DNA from: Phyllobacteriaceae bacterium
GTDB lineage: Bacteria; Pseudomonadota; Alphaproteobacteria; Rhizobiales; Rhizobiaceae
DNA: 41,924 nt
Assembly: GCA_029279965.1 (NCBI GenBank)
Contig: JAJUHJ010000015.1
Location: 1 to 41,924, forward strand
Direction of reading: 5' to 3'
Part shown: positions 14,970 through 22,973 of the stretch, one piece after another
Layout of the letters: each line of letters opens with the position of its first letter
Position numbering within the stretch: the first letter of the stretch is position 1
Translations under genes and position numbers: made by a program
Notes under the pieces: model-generated
The model's database searches: none
What the model was told of the DNA's origin: nothing
What the model saw: the letters and a program-made list of their open reading frames with translations, nothing else

Positions 14970-16865
14970 ATGACAGCAAAAGCGACGCGTGTCGGTCTTT
15001 CGATTCTTGCGCTCGGAGCCGCTCTGGCGGGAAGCAGCGTTTCGGCCAACGCAGAGCAATACCTGCTGGACATGCTGTTCGGCAACGGCGCGCGCCAGCA
15101 GCGGCCGGTCGAGCGCCCACGGGAGCCGATGCAACAGGAAACCCGCAGGACAGCGCCAGTCCCCCTGGTGAAGGTCTCAGCTCCCTCTTATTACACCTAC
15201 AAGCCTGAAGCGCTGATCAAGGTGGATTTCGGCGAACTTGTCGCCGCGCTTTCCAACGAAAGCGAAGACACCGGGGCCACGGACAGGACAGAGGCTCCAG
15301 AATCCTCGGATTTTCTCAAGGCGTTGTCGGAAATATCTGATTTCGAGCTTCCGGCAGAACAGAAGATCGCTGCTGCCATCATCGAACACTACAAGGCCGA
15401 TCCCGCCTTCATCTGGGTGGGTGAAGAGGGACCCAACGAGCAGGCGAAGGCCGTGATCGGCCTCCTCAACGAGGCGGCCGATTTCGGCCTTTCCGAAACC
15501 GACTATGTCGTCAATATTCCGGCCGCCGATAGGTTTGCCTCGAAAGATGAGGACGAGCGGCTGAGGGCGCTCGCCAGGTTCGAGTTTACTCTTTCGGCGC
15601 GCGCGCTGCGCTATGCCCGCGACGCCAAAATCGGCCGGGTCCATCCCAACAAGCTTTCAGGCTATCACGATTTTCCCGCCAAGCCGCTGGACGAACGCGC
15701 GGTGCTGAGGATCCTTGCAGGCACATCGCGGCCGGCAGCGTATCTGGAATCGCTGCATCCGCAAAATGCGCTTTATGCAGCTTTGCGCAGTGAGTTGAAG
15801 ACACTCCGGGCGAGCGAGGAACAAGAAATCGTCGTCGATCCGGCAACATTCGTCCGGCCGGGCGGCAGCCACAGCGATTTCCCGAAGCTGCTTGCAATCA
15901 TCGAACGTGATGCGGATGCGGCCTTCAGGGCCGAGTACGGTGAAATGTTGGCTGCGCACCGGGAAGATGAAGAGACCTACGCGCAGGAGCTGGTTCCCCT
16001 CATCAAGGCGGCCCAAAAGCTTCACGACCTCAAACCGGACGGAATCGTGGGCCCACAGACGGTGAGGGCGCTTGCCGGTGAATCCAGGGCCTCCCGCATA
16101 GAAAAGGTGTTGCTTGCGATGGAGCGGTTGCGCTGGCACCCGTCTCATCTCGGCAGCACCCGCGTCATGATCAATGCCCCATCATTTACCGCCAGCTTCG
16201 TTGAGAACAATGAAGAGAAATTGACCATGCGGGCGGTGGTGGGAACGCCGTCCAATCAGACGAACTTCTTCTACGACCGGATCGAATATGTCGAGTATAA
16301 CCCCTATTGGGGCGTTCCGCGCTCAATCCTCGTCAACGAGAAGCTGCCGCGTTTGCGGAGAGATCCCGGTTACCTCGACCGGTCGGGCTATGAGGTGATC
16401 AACTCAAGTGGCCAGCGCGTCTCTTCCGCCTCGATCGACTGGAACCGTTACGGCGCGAACATTCCCTTCAGCGTGCGCCAGCGGCCGGGACCGAGCAATG
16501 CGTTGGGCGCCTTGAAGATCATGTTCCCCAACAAGCACAACATCTATATGCATGATACGCCGGCCAAGCACCTGTTCAACCAGGATACGCGCGCTTACAG
16601 CCATGGCTGCGTGCGCTTGCAGGATCCGCAGGCCATGGCCGCAGCGGTGCTTGATACATCGGTGGAGGAGGTTGGCAGCAGTATCTCAACCGGGAGGAAT
16701 GCGCGTCAGAACCTGCCGAACGCGATCCCGGTCTATGTCGGCTATTTCACAGCCTGGGCGGACGCCTCGGGTGATGTTACCTATCATCCGGACATCTATG
16801 ACCGTGATGCTCATTTGAACGAAGCCTTGGCCAAGGTGCATGAACTGCGCGCTCCGGGAAGCTAA
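14970..16865 (+). CDS. Large periplasmic L,D-transpeptidase (YkuD domain) with peptidoglycan-binding region
   Basis: A 631-aa exported cell-wall enzyme. A signal peptide spans about residues 1-28 (GSSVSANAEQ). The L,D-transpeptidase scaffold and a peptidoglycan-binding repeat (LHDLKPDGIVGPQTVRAL) lead into the YkuD catalytic domain, with the His of MHDTPAKHLF and the nucleophile Cys547 in SHGCVRL. It makes 3-3 crosslinks or attaches proteins to peptidoglycan. YNPYWGVPRSI and the length match the YcbB/LdtD-like class. I chose the ATG at 14970 because the signal peptide starts there; the open frame extends to 14859. It converges with the aminotransferase gene. Confidence 0.93.
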   Translation: MTAKATRVGLSILALGAALAGSSVSANAEQYLLDMLFGNGARQQRPVERPREPMQQETRRTAPVPLVKVSAPSYYTYKPEALIKVDFGELVAALSNESEDTGATDRTEAPESSDFLKALSEISDFELPAEQKIAAAIIEHYKADPAFIWVGEEGPNEQAKAVIGLLNEAADFGLSETDYVVNIPAADRFASKDEDERLRALARFEFTLSARALRYARDAKIGRVHPNKLSGYHDFPAKPLDERAVLRILAGTSRPAAYLESLHPQNALYAALRSELKTLRASEEQEIVVDPATFVRPGGSHSDFPKLLAIIERDADAAFRAEYGEMLAAHREDEETYAQELVPLIKAAQKLHDLKPDGIVGPQTVRALAGESRASRIEKVLLAMERLRWHPSHLGSTRVMINAPSFTASFVENNEEKLTMRAVVGTPSNQTNFFYDRIEYVEYNPYWGVPRSILVNEKLPRLRRDPGYLDRSGYEVINSSGQRVSSASIDWNRYGANIPFSVRQRPGPSNALGALKIMFPNKHNIYMHDTPAKHLFNQDTRAYSHGCVRLQDPQAMAAAVLDTSVEEVGSSISTGRNARQNLPNAIPVYVGYFTAWADASGDVTYHPDIYDRDAHLNEALAKVHELRAPGS

Positions 16866-16870
16866 CGAAA

Positions 16871-16900
16871 CGGCCCGAAGCCTTGGTCGGGTTCGGGCCG
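16871..16900. terminator. Bidirectional hairpin terminator between convergent genes
   Basis: CGGCCCGAA at 16871-16879 pairs perfectly with TTCGGGCCG at 16892-16900 (9-bp stem, 12-base loop). It begins six bases after the L,D-transpeptidase stop, and the converging minus-strand aminotransferase gene ends at 16935. On the minus strand it is followed by TTTCGTT; on the plus strand the T tract is weak. Confidence 0.65.
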
Positions 16901-16934
16901 TTCAAGTGCAATCGCTGCTACAGCGTCTGGAAGA

Positions 16935-18305
16935 TCACAGCACCTTCTTGACTGCTTTTACCGTCGCGTCAACGATTTTGTCGGCCTCTTCACGCGCCAG
17001 GCAGAGGGGCGGTGCAAAGCCCAGAATATCACCTTGCGGCATGGCGCGACCGATGACGCCTTCCTCCAGCAGGGCCGCGGCGACCTGGGGACCGATTTTC
17101 CGGGACGGGTCGAAGGCGCGCCGGCTTTCCTTGTCTTCGGCGAATTCCACGGCGCACAGCATGCCTTCACCCCGTACCTCGCCGACATGTGGGTGGTCGG
17201 CGACCGCTTCCTTCATGGATTTCACCAGATAGGCACCCGTCTCCCCTGCATTGCCAACCAGTCCGAGGCTGTCGACCAGCTTCAGATTGGCGACGCCGGC
17301 TGCCGCGCCGATGGGATGTGCCGAGTAGGTCCAGCCATGGCCGATCGGGCCATTTTCGTCCGTTCCGCGCTCAAGCACCTTCCACATTTTCTCACCGACG
17401 ATTGAGCCGGACAGCGGCGCATAGGCAGATGTCAGCCCTTTGGCGATGGTGATCAGATCCGGTTCGATCCCGTAATGTTCGGAGCCGAACATGGAACCGA
17501 GACGACCGAAACCGGTCACCACCTCGTCGGCAACAAGCAGAATGTCGTGCTTTTTCAGAACCTTCTGGACAGCATCCCAATATCCGGCCGGCGGCGGCAC
17601 AATGCCGCCCGTGCCCAGCACCGGCTCGCCGATGAAGGCGGCAATGGTGTCGGCGCCCTCGCGCTCGATCAGCGCTTCCAGTTCGGCCACGAGATGATTG
17701 GTGAAAGCTTCTTCGCTCATGGCTGGATCTGGCCGACGATAGTAATAGGGCGCTTCGGCGTGGATGACTGGCGCCAGCGGCAGATCGAACTTCTTGTGGA
17801 AGCCTTCCAGACCTGTCAGCGATCCGGTCATCAGGCCCGAGCCGTGATAGCCGCGCCAACGGGAAATGATCTTCTTCTTTTCCGGCCGCCCGAGAATGTT
17901 GTTGTAGTACCAGATGAGCTTGATGTTCGTCTCGTTCGCGTCGGAGCCGCCGAGGCCGAAATAGACCTTGGACATGCCCTTCGGCGCCCGGTCGAGGATC
18001 ATCTTGGCAAGAGTGATGGAGGCTTCTGTGCCATGACCCACATAGGCATGGTAATAGGCAAGCTCCCTGGCCTGGCTCGCGATGGCTTCCGCAATCTCGG
18101 TGCGCCCGTAGCCGACATTGACACAGTAAAGGCCGGCAAAGGCGTCCAGCAGGCGCTTGCCGTCACGATCCTCGATGTAGACACCGCTGCCGCCGGTGAC
18201 GATCCTGTTCGGGCTTTCGCCGCGCGCATGCTGCGCGAGGTGAGTTGAGGGATGGAAGAAATTCTCCCGATCCCATTGGTCGAGCTGGTCGTTCTTCAAC
18301 AGCAT
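16935..18305 (-). CDS. doeD: Class III PLP aminotransferase, likely diaminobutyrate transaminase DoeD/Atf of ectoine degradation
   Basis: A 456-aa omega-aminotransferase. The PLP-binding lysine is K289 in TIAKGLTSAY; D260 in LLVADEVVTGFGR contacts the pyridine nitrogen; FGLGGSDANETNIKL and WRGYHGSG are class III signatures. On its own it could be annotated as beta-alanine:pyruvate or putrescine:pyruvate aminotransferase. Its position next to doeC/ssd and doeX of an ectoine island supports transamination of L-2,4-diaminobutyrate to aspartate semialdehyde. It lies 103 bp downstream of the dehydrogenase gene, a gap that contains a 16-bp inverted repeat. The class is sure; the substrate is inferred from context. 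Confidence 0.85.
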   Translation of the reverse strand: MLLKNDQLDQWDRENFFHPSTHLAQHARGESPNRIVTGGSGVYIEDRDGKRLLDAFAGLYCVNVGYGRTEIAEAIASQARELAYYHAYVGHGTEASITLAKMILDRAPKGMSKVYFGLGGSDANETNIKLIWYYNNILGRPEKKKIISRWRGYHGSGLMTGSLTGLEGFHKKFDLPLAPVIHAEAPYYYRRPDPAMSEEAFTNHLVAELEALIEREGADTIAAFIGEPVLGTGGIVPPPAGYWDAVQKVLKKHDILLVADEVVTGFGRLGSMFGSEHYGIEPDLITIAKGLTSAYAPLSGSIVGEKMWKVLERGTDENGPIGHGWTYSAHPIGAAAGVANLKLVDSLGLVGNAGETGAYLVKSMKEAVADHPHVGEVRGEGMLCAVEFAEDKESRRAFDPSRKIGPQVAAALLEEGVIGRAMPQGDILGFAPPLCLAREEADKIVDATVKAVKKVL

Positions 18306-18348
18306 GATTGTCTCCTATCTTATCGTTGGACCATGAGGGATTTCCGTC

Positions 18349-18364
18349 AGCACGTCCACGTGCT
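18349..18364. promoter_or_regulatory. Inverted repeat before the doeD-like gene
   Basis: AGCACGT-CC-ACGTGCT is a perfect 7-bp-arm dyad, 44 bp upstream of the aminotransferase start. The arms are too close for a stable RNA loop at full length, so a DNA operator fits better. The binding protein is unknown; it does not resemble the repeat before the dehydrogenase gene. Confidence 0.35.
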
Positions 18365-18408
18365 CGGTTTCCTCCTCGGAAATCGGTTGCGAAACATCGT
18401 GATTCCTG

Positions 18409-19893
18409 TCAGCCGGTGGCCGAACAGACATATTTGATGTTCGTGAATTCCTCCATTCCCATTCGCGACCCTTCGCGACCAAGCCCAGCCTGTTTCACCC
18501 CGCCGAACGGGATGGGCGCGCCCGTAATTTTCGTCCGGTTGACCGCCACCATTCCGAATTCGAGAGCCCTGGTGAACCGCGCGATGCGGGCGATGCTTTG
18601 TGTGTGGAGATAGGCGACCAGCCCTGTCTCCGTATCGTTTGCTTCGAAAAGGGCGTCGTCATCCCTGTCGAACGGGGCGAAAGCTGCCACCGGTCCGAAA
18701 GTCTCTTCCCGGAAAATCAGCGCGTTTCTCGGCACATCGGCCAGAACGGTGGGTTGGAAGAAATTCTCACCAAGATCCGCGCGTTTGCCTCCACAGACCA
18801 ATCTTGCGCCGCGCGCCAGTGCATCCCTCACATGCTCGTCCTGCTTCGCCACTGCGCGCGCGTTTATCAACGGCCCGATATCCGGATCGGAAAGTCCGGG
18901 TCCAACCTTGAACTTGAGTACCCTGTTCGCGAAGGCCGCCACGAATTTTTCGTAAATCGGGCGCTCTATCAGGAAGCGATTGGCCGCAAGGCAATCTTGC
19001 CCGGACGTAGCGAATTTCGCGGAAATCGCGCTTTCGATCGCCTGATCGAAATCGCAATCGGCGAACGCGATGAAGGGCGCATGGCCGCCAAGCTCCATCA
19101 CCAGTTTCTTGATGGTGGGCGCGGACTGTCCATAGAGCAGCCGTCCGATTTCGGTCGAACCGGTGAAGGAAAGCACGCGTACCTTGGGGGAGGCCGTCAT
19201 GGCGCCGACCACTTCCGCGGCTTTGCCGGTTAGAACGTTGAAGATGCCGGCCGGAAAACCTGCGCGCTCTGCGAGTTCGGCAAGCGCCAGCGCCGAAAAG
19301 GGCGTTTCGGACGAGGGGTGGGCGACAACCGTGCAGCCGGCAGCAAGTGCGGCGGCGGCTTTGCGTGTCAGCATGGCAGCGGGGAAATTCCACGGTGTAA
19401 CGAGCCCTGCCACGCCAGCGGGCTCGCGCGTGATGTGCATTTGTGCATCAGCCAAATGCGGGGTCACGCTCTCCACGTTCAGCCTTTTTGCCTCCTCGGC
19501 GTAAAACGCAACGAAAGAGGTCGCATAGTCGATCTCGCCGCGAGCCTCCGAGAGCGGTTTTCCCTGCTCGAGCACCATTAGATGCGCAAGATCTTCGCGC
19601 GCTTCGACGATGAGGTGATGCCACCGCATAAGGAGTTCGCTACGTTCTTGCGGCAGCAGGGCGGCCCAACGGGAAAAGGCTGCATGGGCAGCAAGAATTG
19701 TTTCCTCCACCTGTTCGGCGCTCAAGGCCGGAACGCGGCCGATCCGGGTCCCATCCGCCGGATTGACAACGTCTGTTGCTGCATCCCCGGCGGCAGCGAC
19801 CCAGCGCCCGTTCGCGTAGGCATATTCGCGAAAAAGCCGCGGATCCTTAAGGTTGGAAAGAGCGGTTTTCTCAAAGACTGCAAGGGCAGACAT
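18409..19893 (-). CDS. doeC: NAD(P)-dependent semialdehyde dehydrogenase, DoeC/Ssd-like
   Basis: A 494-aa aldehyde dehydrogenase of the succinate-semialdehyde type. The general base E267 lies in VMELGGHAPF and the nucleophile C301 in SGQDCLAANRF. TPWNFPAAMLTRKAAAALAAGCTVV and SFTGSTEIG form the coenzyme site. In ectoine degradation this enzyme oxidises aspartate semialdehyde to aspartate. One oddity: the usual KPA-x-x-TP lysine of the cofactor site is replaced by His192 in AHPSSETPF. It is 103 bp upstream of the aminotransferase gene and 114 bp downstream of the AsnC gene. It could also act as succinate-semialdehyde dehydrogenase. Confidence 0.85.
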   Translation of the reverse strand: MSALAVFEKTALSNLKDPRLFREYAYANGRWVAAAGDAATDVVNPADGTRIGRVPALSAEQVEETILAAHAAFSRWAALLPQERSELLMRWHHLIVEAREDLAHLMVLEQGKPLSEARGEIDYATSFVAFYAEEAKRLNVESVTPHLADAQMHITREPAGVAGLVTPWNFPAAMLTRKAAAALAAGCTVVAHPSSETPFSALALAELAERAGFPAGIFNVLTGKAAEVVGAMTASPKVRVLSFTGSTEIGRLLYGQSAPTIKKLVMELGGHAPFIAFADCDFDQAIESAISAKFATSGQDCLAANRFLIERPIYEKFVAAFANRVLKFKVGPGLSDPDIGPLINARAVAKQDEHVRDALARGARLVCGGKRADLGENFFQPTVLADVPRNALIFREETFGPVAAFAPFDRDDDALFEANDTETGLVAYLHTQSIARIARFTRALEFGMVAVNRTKITGAPIPFGGVKQAGLGREGSRMGMEEFTNIKYVCSATG

Positions 19894-19916
19894 CGGCGCA
19901 CTCCCATCGTTCCGTA

Positions 19917-19946
19917 TCTGCCTTTAAATAAGCTTGCAAAGGCAGA
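19917..19946. promoter_or_regulatory. Long inverted repeat before the doeC-like gene
   Basis: TCTGCCTTT at 19917-19925 and AAAGGCAGA at 19938-19946 are perfect 9-bp arms with centres 21 bp apart, two helical turns. It lies 23 bp upstream of the dehydrogenase start, between it and the AsnC regulator gene. The spacing suits a dimeric regulator on one DNA face; it could also be an mRNA hairpin, with TTTT on the wrong side for a terminator on the minus strand. DoeX is the natural candidate to bind it. Confidence 0.45.
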
Positions 19947-20007
19947 AAAACCGGCAGGAAGTGATGTCTGCGGCCAAAGAATCCTTCGAAAATCGGGGCT
20001 TTGCCGC

Positions 20008-20508
20008 CTATTCCTTTTGCGTCAACTCAGGCGAGGAGAGGAGTACGTCGATAGGCATAGCTTTCGACTGTTTCACAGGCTTGGTGACGATATAGGTGAA
20101 GTAGCGCTGCACCCCTAGCCCGTTGTCCAGCAATTGATCAACGAGCCGCTGATAGGCGTCGATGTCTCGCGCCACTATTTGCAAAATGTAGTCGAAGCCG
20201 CCGCCGACCGCCCAGCAGCCGACGATCTCATCTATTCTCTGCACGGCCCGCTCGAATTGCTGGAAATTTTCTGCCCGGTGGCCCTGCAACTCCGCCGCCA
20301 TGAAGACGACGATGTGCGCGGCTATGCGTGAAAGCGCCACCTCCGCCCGATAGCCGGTGATGATGCCGGCCTTTTCCAGCCGCTTCAGCCGCTCCCAGCA
20401 CGGGGCGGGCGTCAGGTTCACCCGCTCGGCAAGTGCCGTTTTGGAAATGCGGCCTTCCTTTTGCAGGATGGAAAGTATCTTCAGGTCGCGGTCATCGAGC
20501 TTGAGCAT
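20008..20508 (-). CDS. doeX: Lrp/AsnC regulator of the ectoine island (DoeX/EutR-like)
   Basis: A 166-aa regulator with an N-terminal helix-turn-helix (LDDRDLKILSILQKEGRISKTALAERVNLTPAPCWERLKRLEKAGII) and a C-terminal RAM ligand domain (IVGCWAVGGGFDYILQIVARDIDAYQRLVDQLL). The tail GVQRYFTYIVTKPVKQ resembles the AsnC proteins that sit in ectoine-degradation clusters, where DoeX binds intermediates such as alpha-acetyl-diaminobutyrate or diaminobutyrate. It has its own upstream region of 115 bp from eutC with a fair promoter. It is quite distinct from the other AsnC protein at 5188-5679. Confidence 0.88.
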   Translation of the reverse strand: MLKLDDRDLKILSILQKEGRISKTALAERVNLTPAPCWERLKRLEKAGIITGYRAEVALSRIAAHIVVFMAAELQGHRAENFQQFERAVQRIDEIVGCWAVGGGFDYILQIVARDIDAYQRLVDQLLDNGLGVQRYFTYIVTKPVKQSKAMPIDVLLSSPELTQKE

Positions 20509-20535
20509 AAATGCATCCCCGCCTCAAAATGGCGC

Positions 20536-20564
20536 CTCATAAACCCATCGCCTGCGATTTCCAA
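20536..20564 (-). promoter_or_regulatory. Candidate promoter of the doeX-like gene
   Basis: On the minus strand TTGGAA (20559-20564), a 17-bp spacer and TATGAG (20536-20541) fit a sigma-70-type promoter. Transcription would begin about 20 bases before the ATG at 20508. It implies that the regulator can be expressed apart from eutBC. Confidence 0.4.
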
Positions 20565-20623
20565 CACTGGGCTTGCGCTGTGCCCACGGCCAGAATGGCG
20601 CGTTTTCTGTTTGCTTCGGAAGC

Positions 20624-21613
20624 TTAACTCCGCACGAGGCTTCCCGCACCCGCCTTCCTGGCCTCCTCGAGGGCGAAGGTGGCAATCGCCGTATCCTGAG
20701 CGCCGGTGCCTGTCAGGTCGCAAATGGTCACCTGATCGTCGCTCGTGCGGCCCGTCTTGCCGCCTACGATCTCACCCAGTTCGTCCGGCTGTCCGCCGGC
20801 CCATACCCCAGCGGCGATGGCTGAGCGAAGTTCACCCAGCCTTTCGCACTGGCTTGCCCTGTCGGCCACGTAACGATCGGCTTGAACGAGCGCTTGTGGC
20901 GCGATCTCGTTCTTTCCTTCCTGATCGGAGCCCATTGCGGTGATGTGCAGGCCAGGGTGCAGCCAGTCTGCTTTGAGGATCGGCTCTTCCGCAGGAGTGG
21001 TCGTGACGACAAGCTGGCTTGCCGCCACGAGGCGGGCGGGGTCCGCTTCCGCGTGCGCCTCGATGCCGAGCGTCGCCGCGATATCCCGAGCGCAGGTTTC
21101 GGCCTTTTCGAGGTCGCGACCCCAGACCAGAACGCGGCGGAACGGGCGCACCAGGTGAGCCGCTTTGATCTGCAGCCGCGCCTGCAAGCCAGTGCCCATA
21201 ACGCCCGCCGTTTCCACATTCTCCGGCGCCAGGTGCTTGGCCGCCACCGCGCCGGCGGCCGCCGTTCGCACGTCGGTCAGGTAGCCATTGTCGAGGAGGA
21301 GCGCTTCCACCAGGCCGGTCCTCGCGGAAAACAGGATCATCAGCCCGTTGAGGCTCGGAAGGCCAAGCTTCGGATTGTCGAAAAATCCGGGGCTGACCTT
21401 GATGGCAAATCCTTCGAAACCGGGGATATAAGCCGCCTTGACGTCGACCTCACCGTTGGCCTCGGCGATGGCCATGGAGAGGATGGGCGGCATGACGACT
21501 TTGCCCGTCCCGAGTGCGGCAAACGCTTCCTCTACGATTTTCACTGCCTTCAGATCCAGATGGACGGCCGTGCGCAATTCGCTTTCGTTGAGGATGAAAA
21601 TATCATGAGCCAT
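20624..21613 (-). CDS. eutC: Ornithine cyclodeaminase/mu-crystallin family protein EutC
   Basis: A 329-aa NAD-binding protein. The family core is AAYIPGFEGFAIKVSPGFFDNPKLGLPSLNGLMILFSARTGL, followed by LTDVRTAAAGAVAAKHLAPENV and the Rossmann motif GVMGTGLQARLQIKAA. In ectoine/hydroxyectoine islands the homologue EutC works with EutB on hydroxyectoine-derived 3-hydroxy-diaminobutyrate, although exact chemistry is less settled than for DoeA. I chose the ATG at 21613, which overlaps the end of eutB by 11 bp and indicates translational coupling. Outside this context it would be called ornithine cyclodeaminase or alanine dehydrogenase. Confidence 0.87.
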   Translation of the reverse strand: MAHDIFILNESELRTAVHLDLKAVKIVEEAFAALGTGKVVMPPILSMAIAEANGEVDVKAAYIPGFEGFAIKVSPGFFDNPKLGLPSLNGLMILFSARTGLVEALLLDNGYLTDVRTAAAGAVAAKHLAPENVETAGVMGTGLQARLQIKAAHLVRPFRRVLVWGRDLEKAETCARDIAATLGIEAHAEADPARLVAASQLVVTTTPAEEPILKADWLHPGLHITAMGSDQEGKNEIAPQALVQADRYVADRASQCERLGELRSAIAAGVWAGGQPDELGEIVGGKTGRTSDDQVTICDLTGTGAQDTAIATFALEEARKAGAGSLVRS

Positions 21614-22616
21614 AAGAAACACCCTTGATGAAATTGTCGCCAAGTCGGACGTCGCGGCCGCAGACGATGGCGGTGAATGCCGCCATGTCGACATTACGAC
21701 CGGTGATGATGCTGGCCACAGGGCCCTTGAGGCCAGCCAGCTTGCCCGACATCAGCGCCGCCGCGCCAACGGCGCTGGCTCCCTCGCATACGATCCGGTC
21801 CTCATAGTAGTGCGCCTGCATGGCGCGATAGATCTCTTCTTCTGTCACGAGCACCACATCGTCGAGACAGTCACGGCAAAGGCCGAAAGAATGGCGGTTC
21901 GCCAGACCAATCCCCCCGCCCAGCGAATCGGCGAGGCTTTCCACCTCGGTCACCTCTACAGGACGGCCCGCCCGCAGGGCGGCATGCATGGCAGCGCCGC
22001 GCTCCATGGTAATGCCGATCACACGAATGTTTGGTTTGATGCGTTTGAGCGCAAAGCCGATGCCGCCGGCGAGCCCGCCGCCTGAAAGCGGAATGAGGAC
22101 CGTTTCCAGATCAGACCGCTCGGTCATTAGCTCCACACCGATCGTACCTTGACCCGCAATCACAGGAAGAGCGTCGAAGGGTGCAATCTCACTCAGGCCT
22201 TCCTCGTTCGCCAGCCTGCTGCTTTCGGCCTGGGCATCGTCCTGGCTTTTCCCGACAATGCGGATTTCGGCGCCCAGCGCGCGAATGCCTTCGATCTTCG
22301 CTTCGGGCACGAGCTGCGACATGCAGACCACCGCGCGCATGCCGCGCCGGGCCGCCGCATAGGCAACAGCGCGCCCATGATTGCCGGTGGAGCAGCAGGT
22401 CACCCCAGGCGTTTCTTCCGGCAGTTGTTGGATGGCGTTGGCTGCACCCCGCAGCTTGAAAGCGCCGGTCGGTTGAACAAGCTCGAGCTTCAGCAGGACC
22501 TCGGTGCCCGCAGAAGCACTCAGGAAAGGCGAGGGGACAAGTGGCGTATCAACAGCAGCAATGCCTGCCATTCTCCGGCGCGCGGCCAGGATTTCGCCAA
22601 GCGACAGGACTTGCAC
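21603..22616 (-). CDS. eutB: Threonine dehydratase-like PLP enzyme EutB
   Basis: A 337-aa fold-type II PLP enzyme. Lys54 in TGAFKLRGAANAI carries the PLP, CSTGNHGRAVAYAA is the asparagine loop and SGGGLAGGIGFA is the phosphate-binding glycine loop. There is no C-terminal regulatory ACT domain. EutB of hydroxyectoine catabolism acts as a hydroxy-amino-acid dehydratase (ammonia-lyase). The start is a GTG at 22616 with a GGAGG ribosome site seven bases away. It is the first gene of the minus arm, divergent from doeA, and overlaps eutC. In isolation it would be annotated as threonine/serine dehydratase. Confidence 0.88.
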   Translation of the reverse strand: MQVLSLGEILAARRRMAGIAAVDTPLVPSPFLSASAGTEVLLKLELVQPTGAFKLRGAANAIQQLPEETPGVTCCSTGNHGRAVAYAAARRGMRAVVCMSQLVPEAKIEGIRALGAEIRIVGKSQDDAQAESSRLANEEGLSEIAPFDALPVIAGQGTIGVELMTERSDLETVLIPLSGGGLAGGIGFALKRIKPNIRVIGITMERGAAMHAALRAGRPVEVTEVESLADSLGGGIGLANRHSFGLCRDCLDDVVLVTEEEIYRAMQAHYYEDRIVCEGASAVGAAALMSGKLAGLKGPVASIITGRNVDMAAFTAIVCGRDVRLGDNFIKGVSYGS

Positions 22617-22973
22617 TAACCGTCCTCCAGCACTTTGTTTCTAATCGCCTTGGAAAATTTGTCGGGCCTGCCGGCTCCAACAGCCTGGCGGTCGTGAACG
22701 AATCCGCGCGCCGAATCTCTCTGGTGGGTGATCATCAGAACCGCCAAATCGTATTCCGCGCCAAGTCTCCCACGGATATGGAAAAAATCAGTTTGCCGGC
22801 CGATTGACCCTGATATATACAACATCATGCGGACGAAGGCCTTGTCAACGGCGTTCGATCCGAAGCGTTAGCACGAGAGTTCTCAACCATTTCAGACATG
22901 ACAGCAGTGCACATCTCGGCGGTCGTCGAGCGTGACGCTTCAGGTGCTGAGTCTCCCATCTTCCGGAGGTGAC
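22617..22973. promoter_or_regulatory. 357-bp divergent control region between eutB and doeA
   Basis: No gene is visible in this stretch. It holds the ribosome sites of both arms (GGAGG before the eutB GTG on the minus strand; GGAGGTGAC ending just before the doeA ATG). Near the middle an AT-rich core TGATATATACAACAT (22811-22825) is bracketed by TTGAC on the plus strand at 22804-22808 and GTCAA at 22844-22848, that is TTGACA on the minus strand. These look like promoter or operator elements, but I could not assign clean -10 boxes with standard spacing. Confidence 0.5.
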
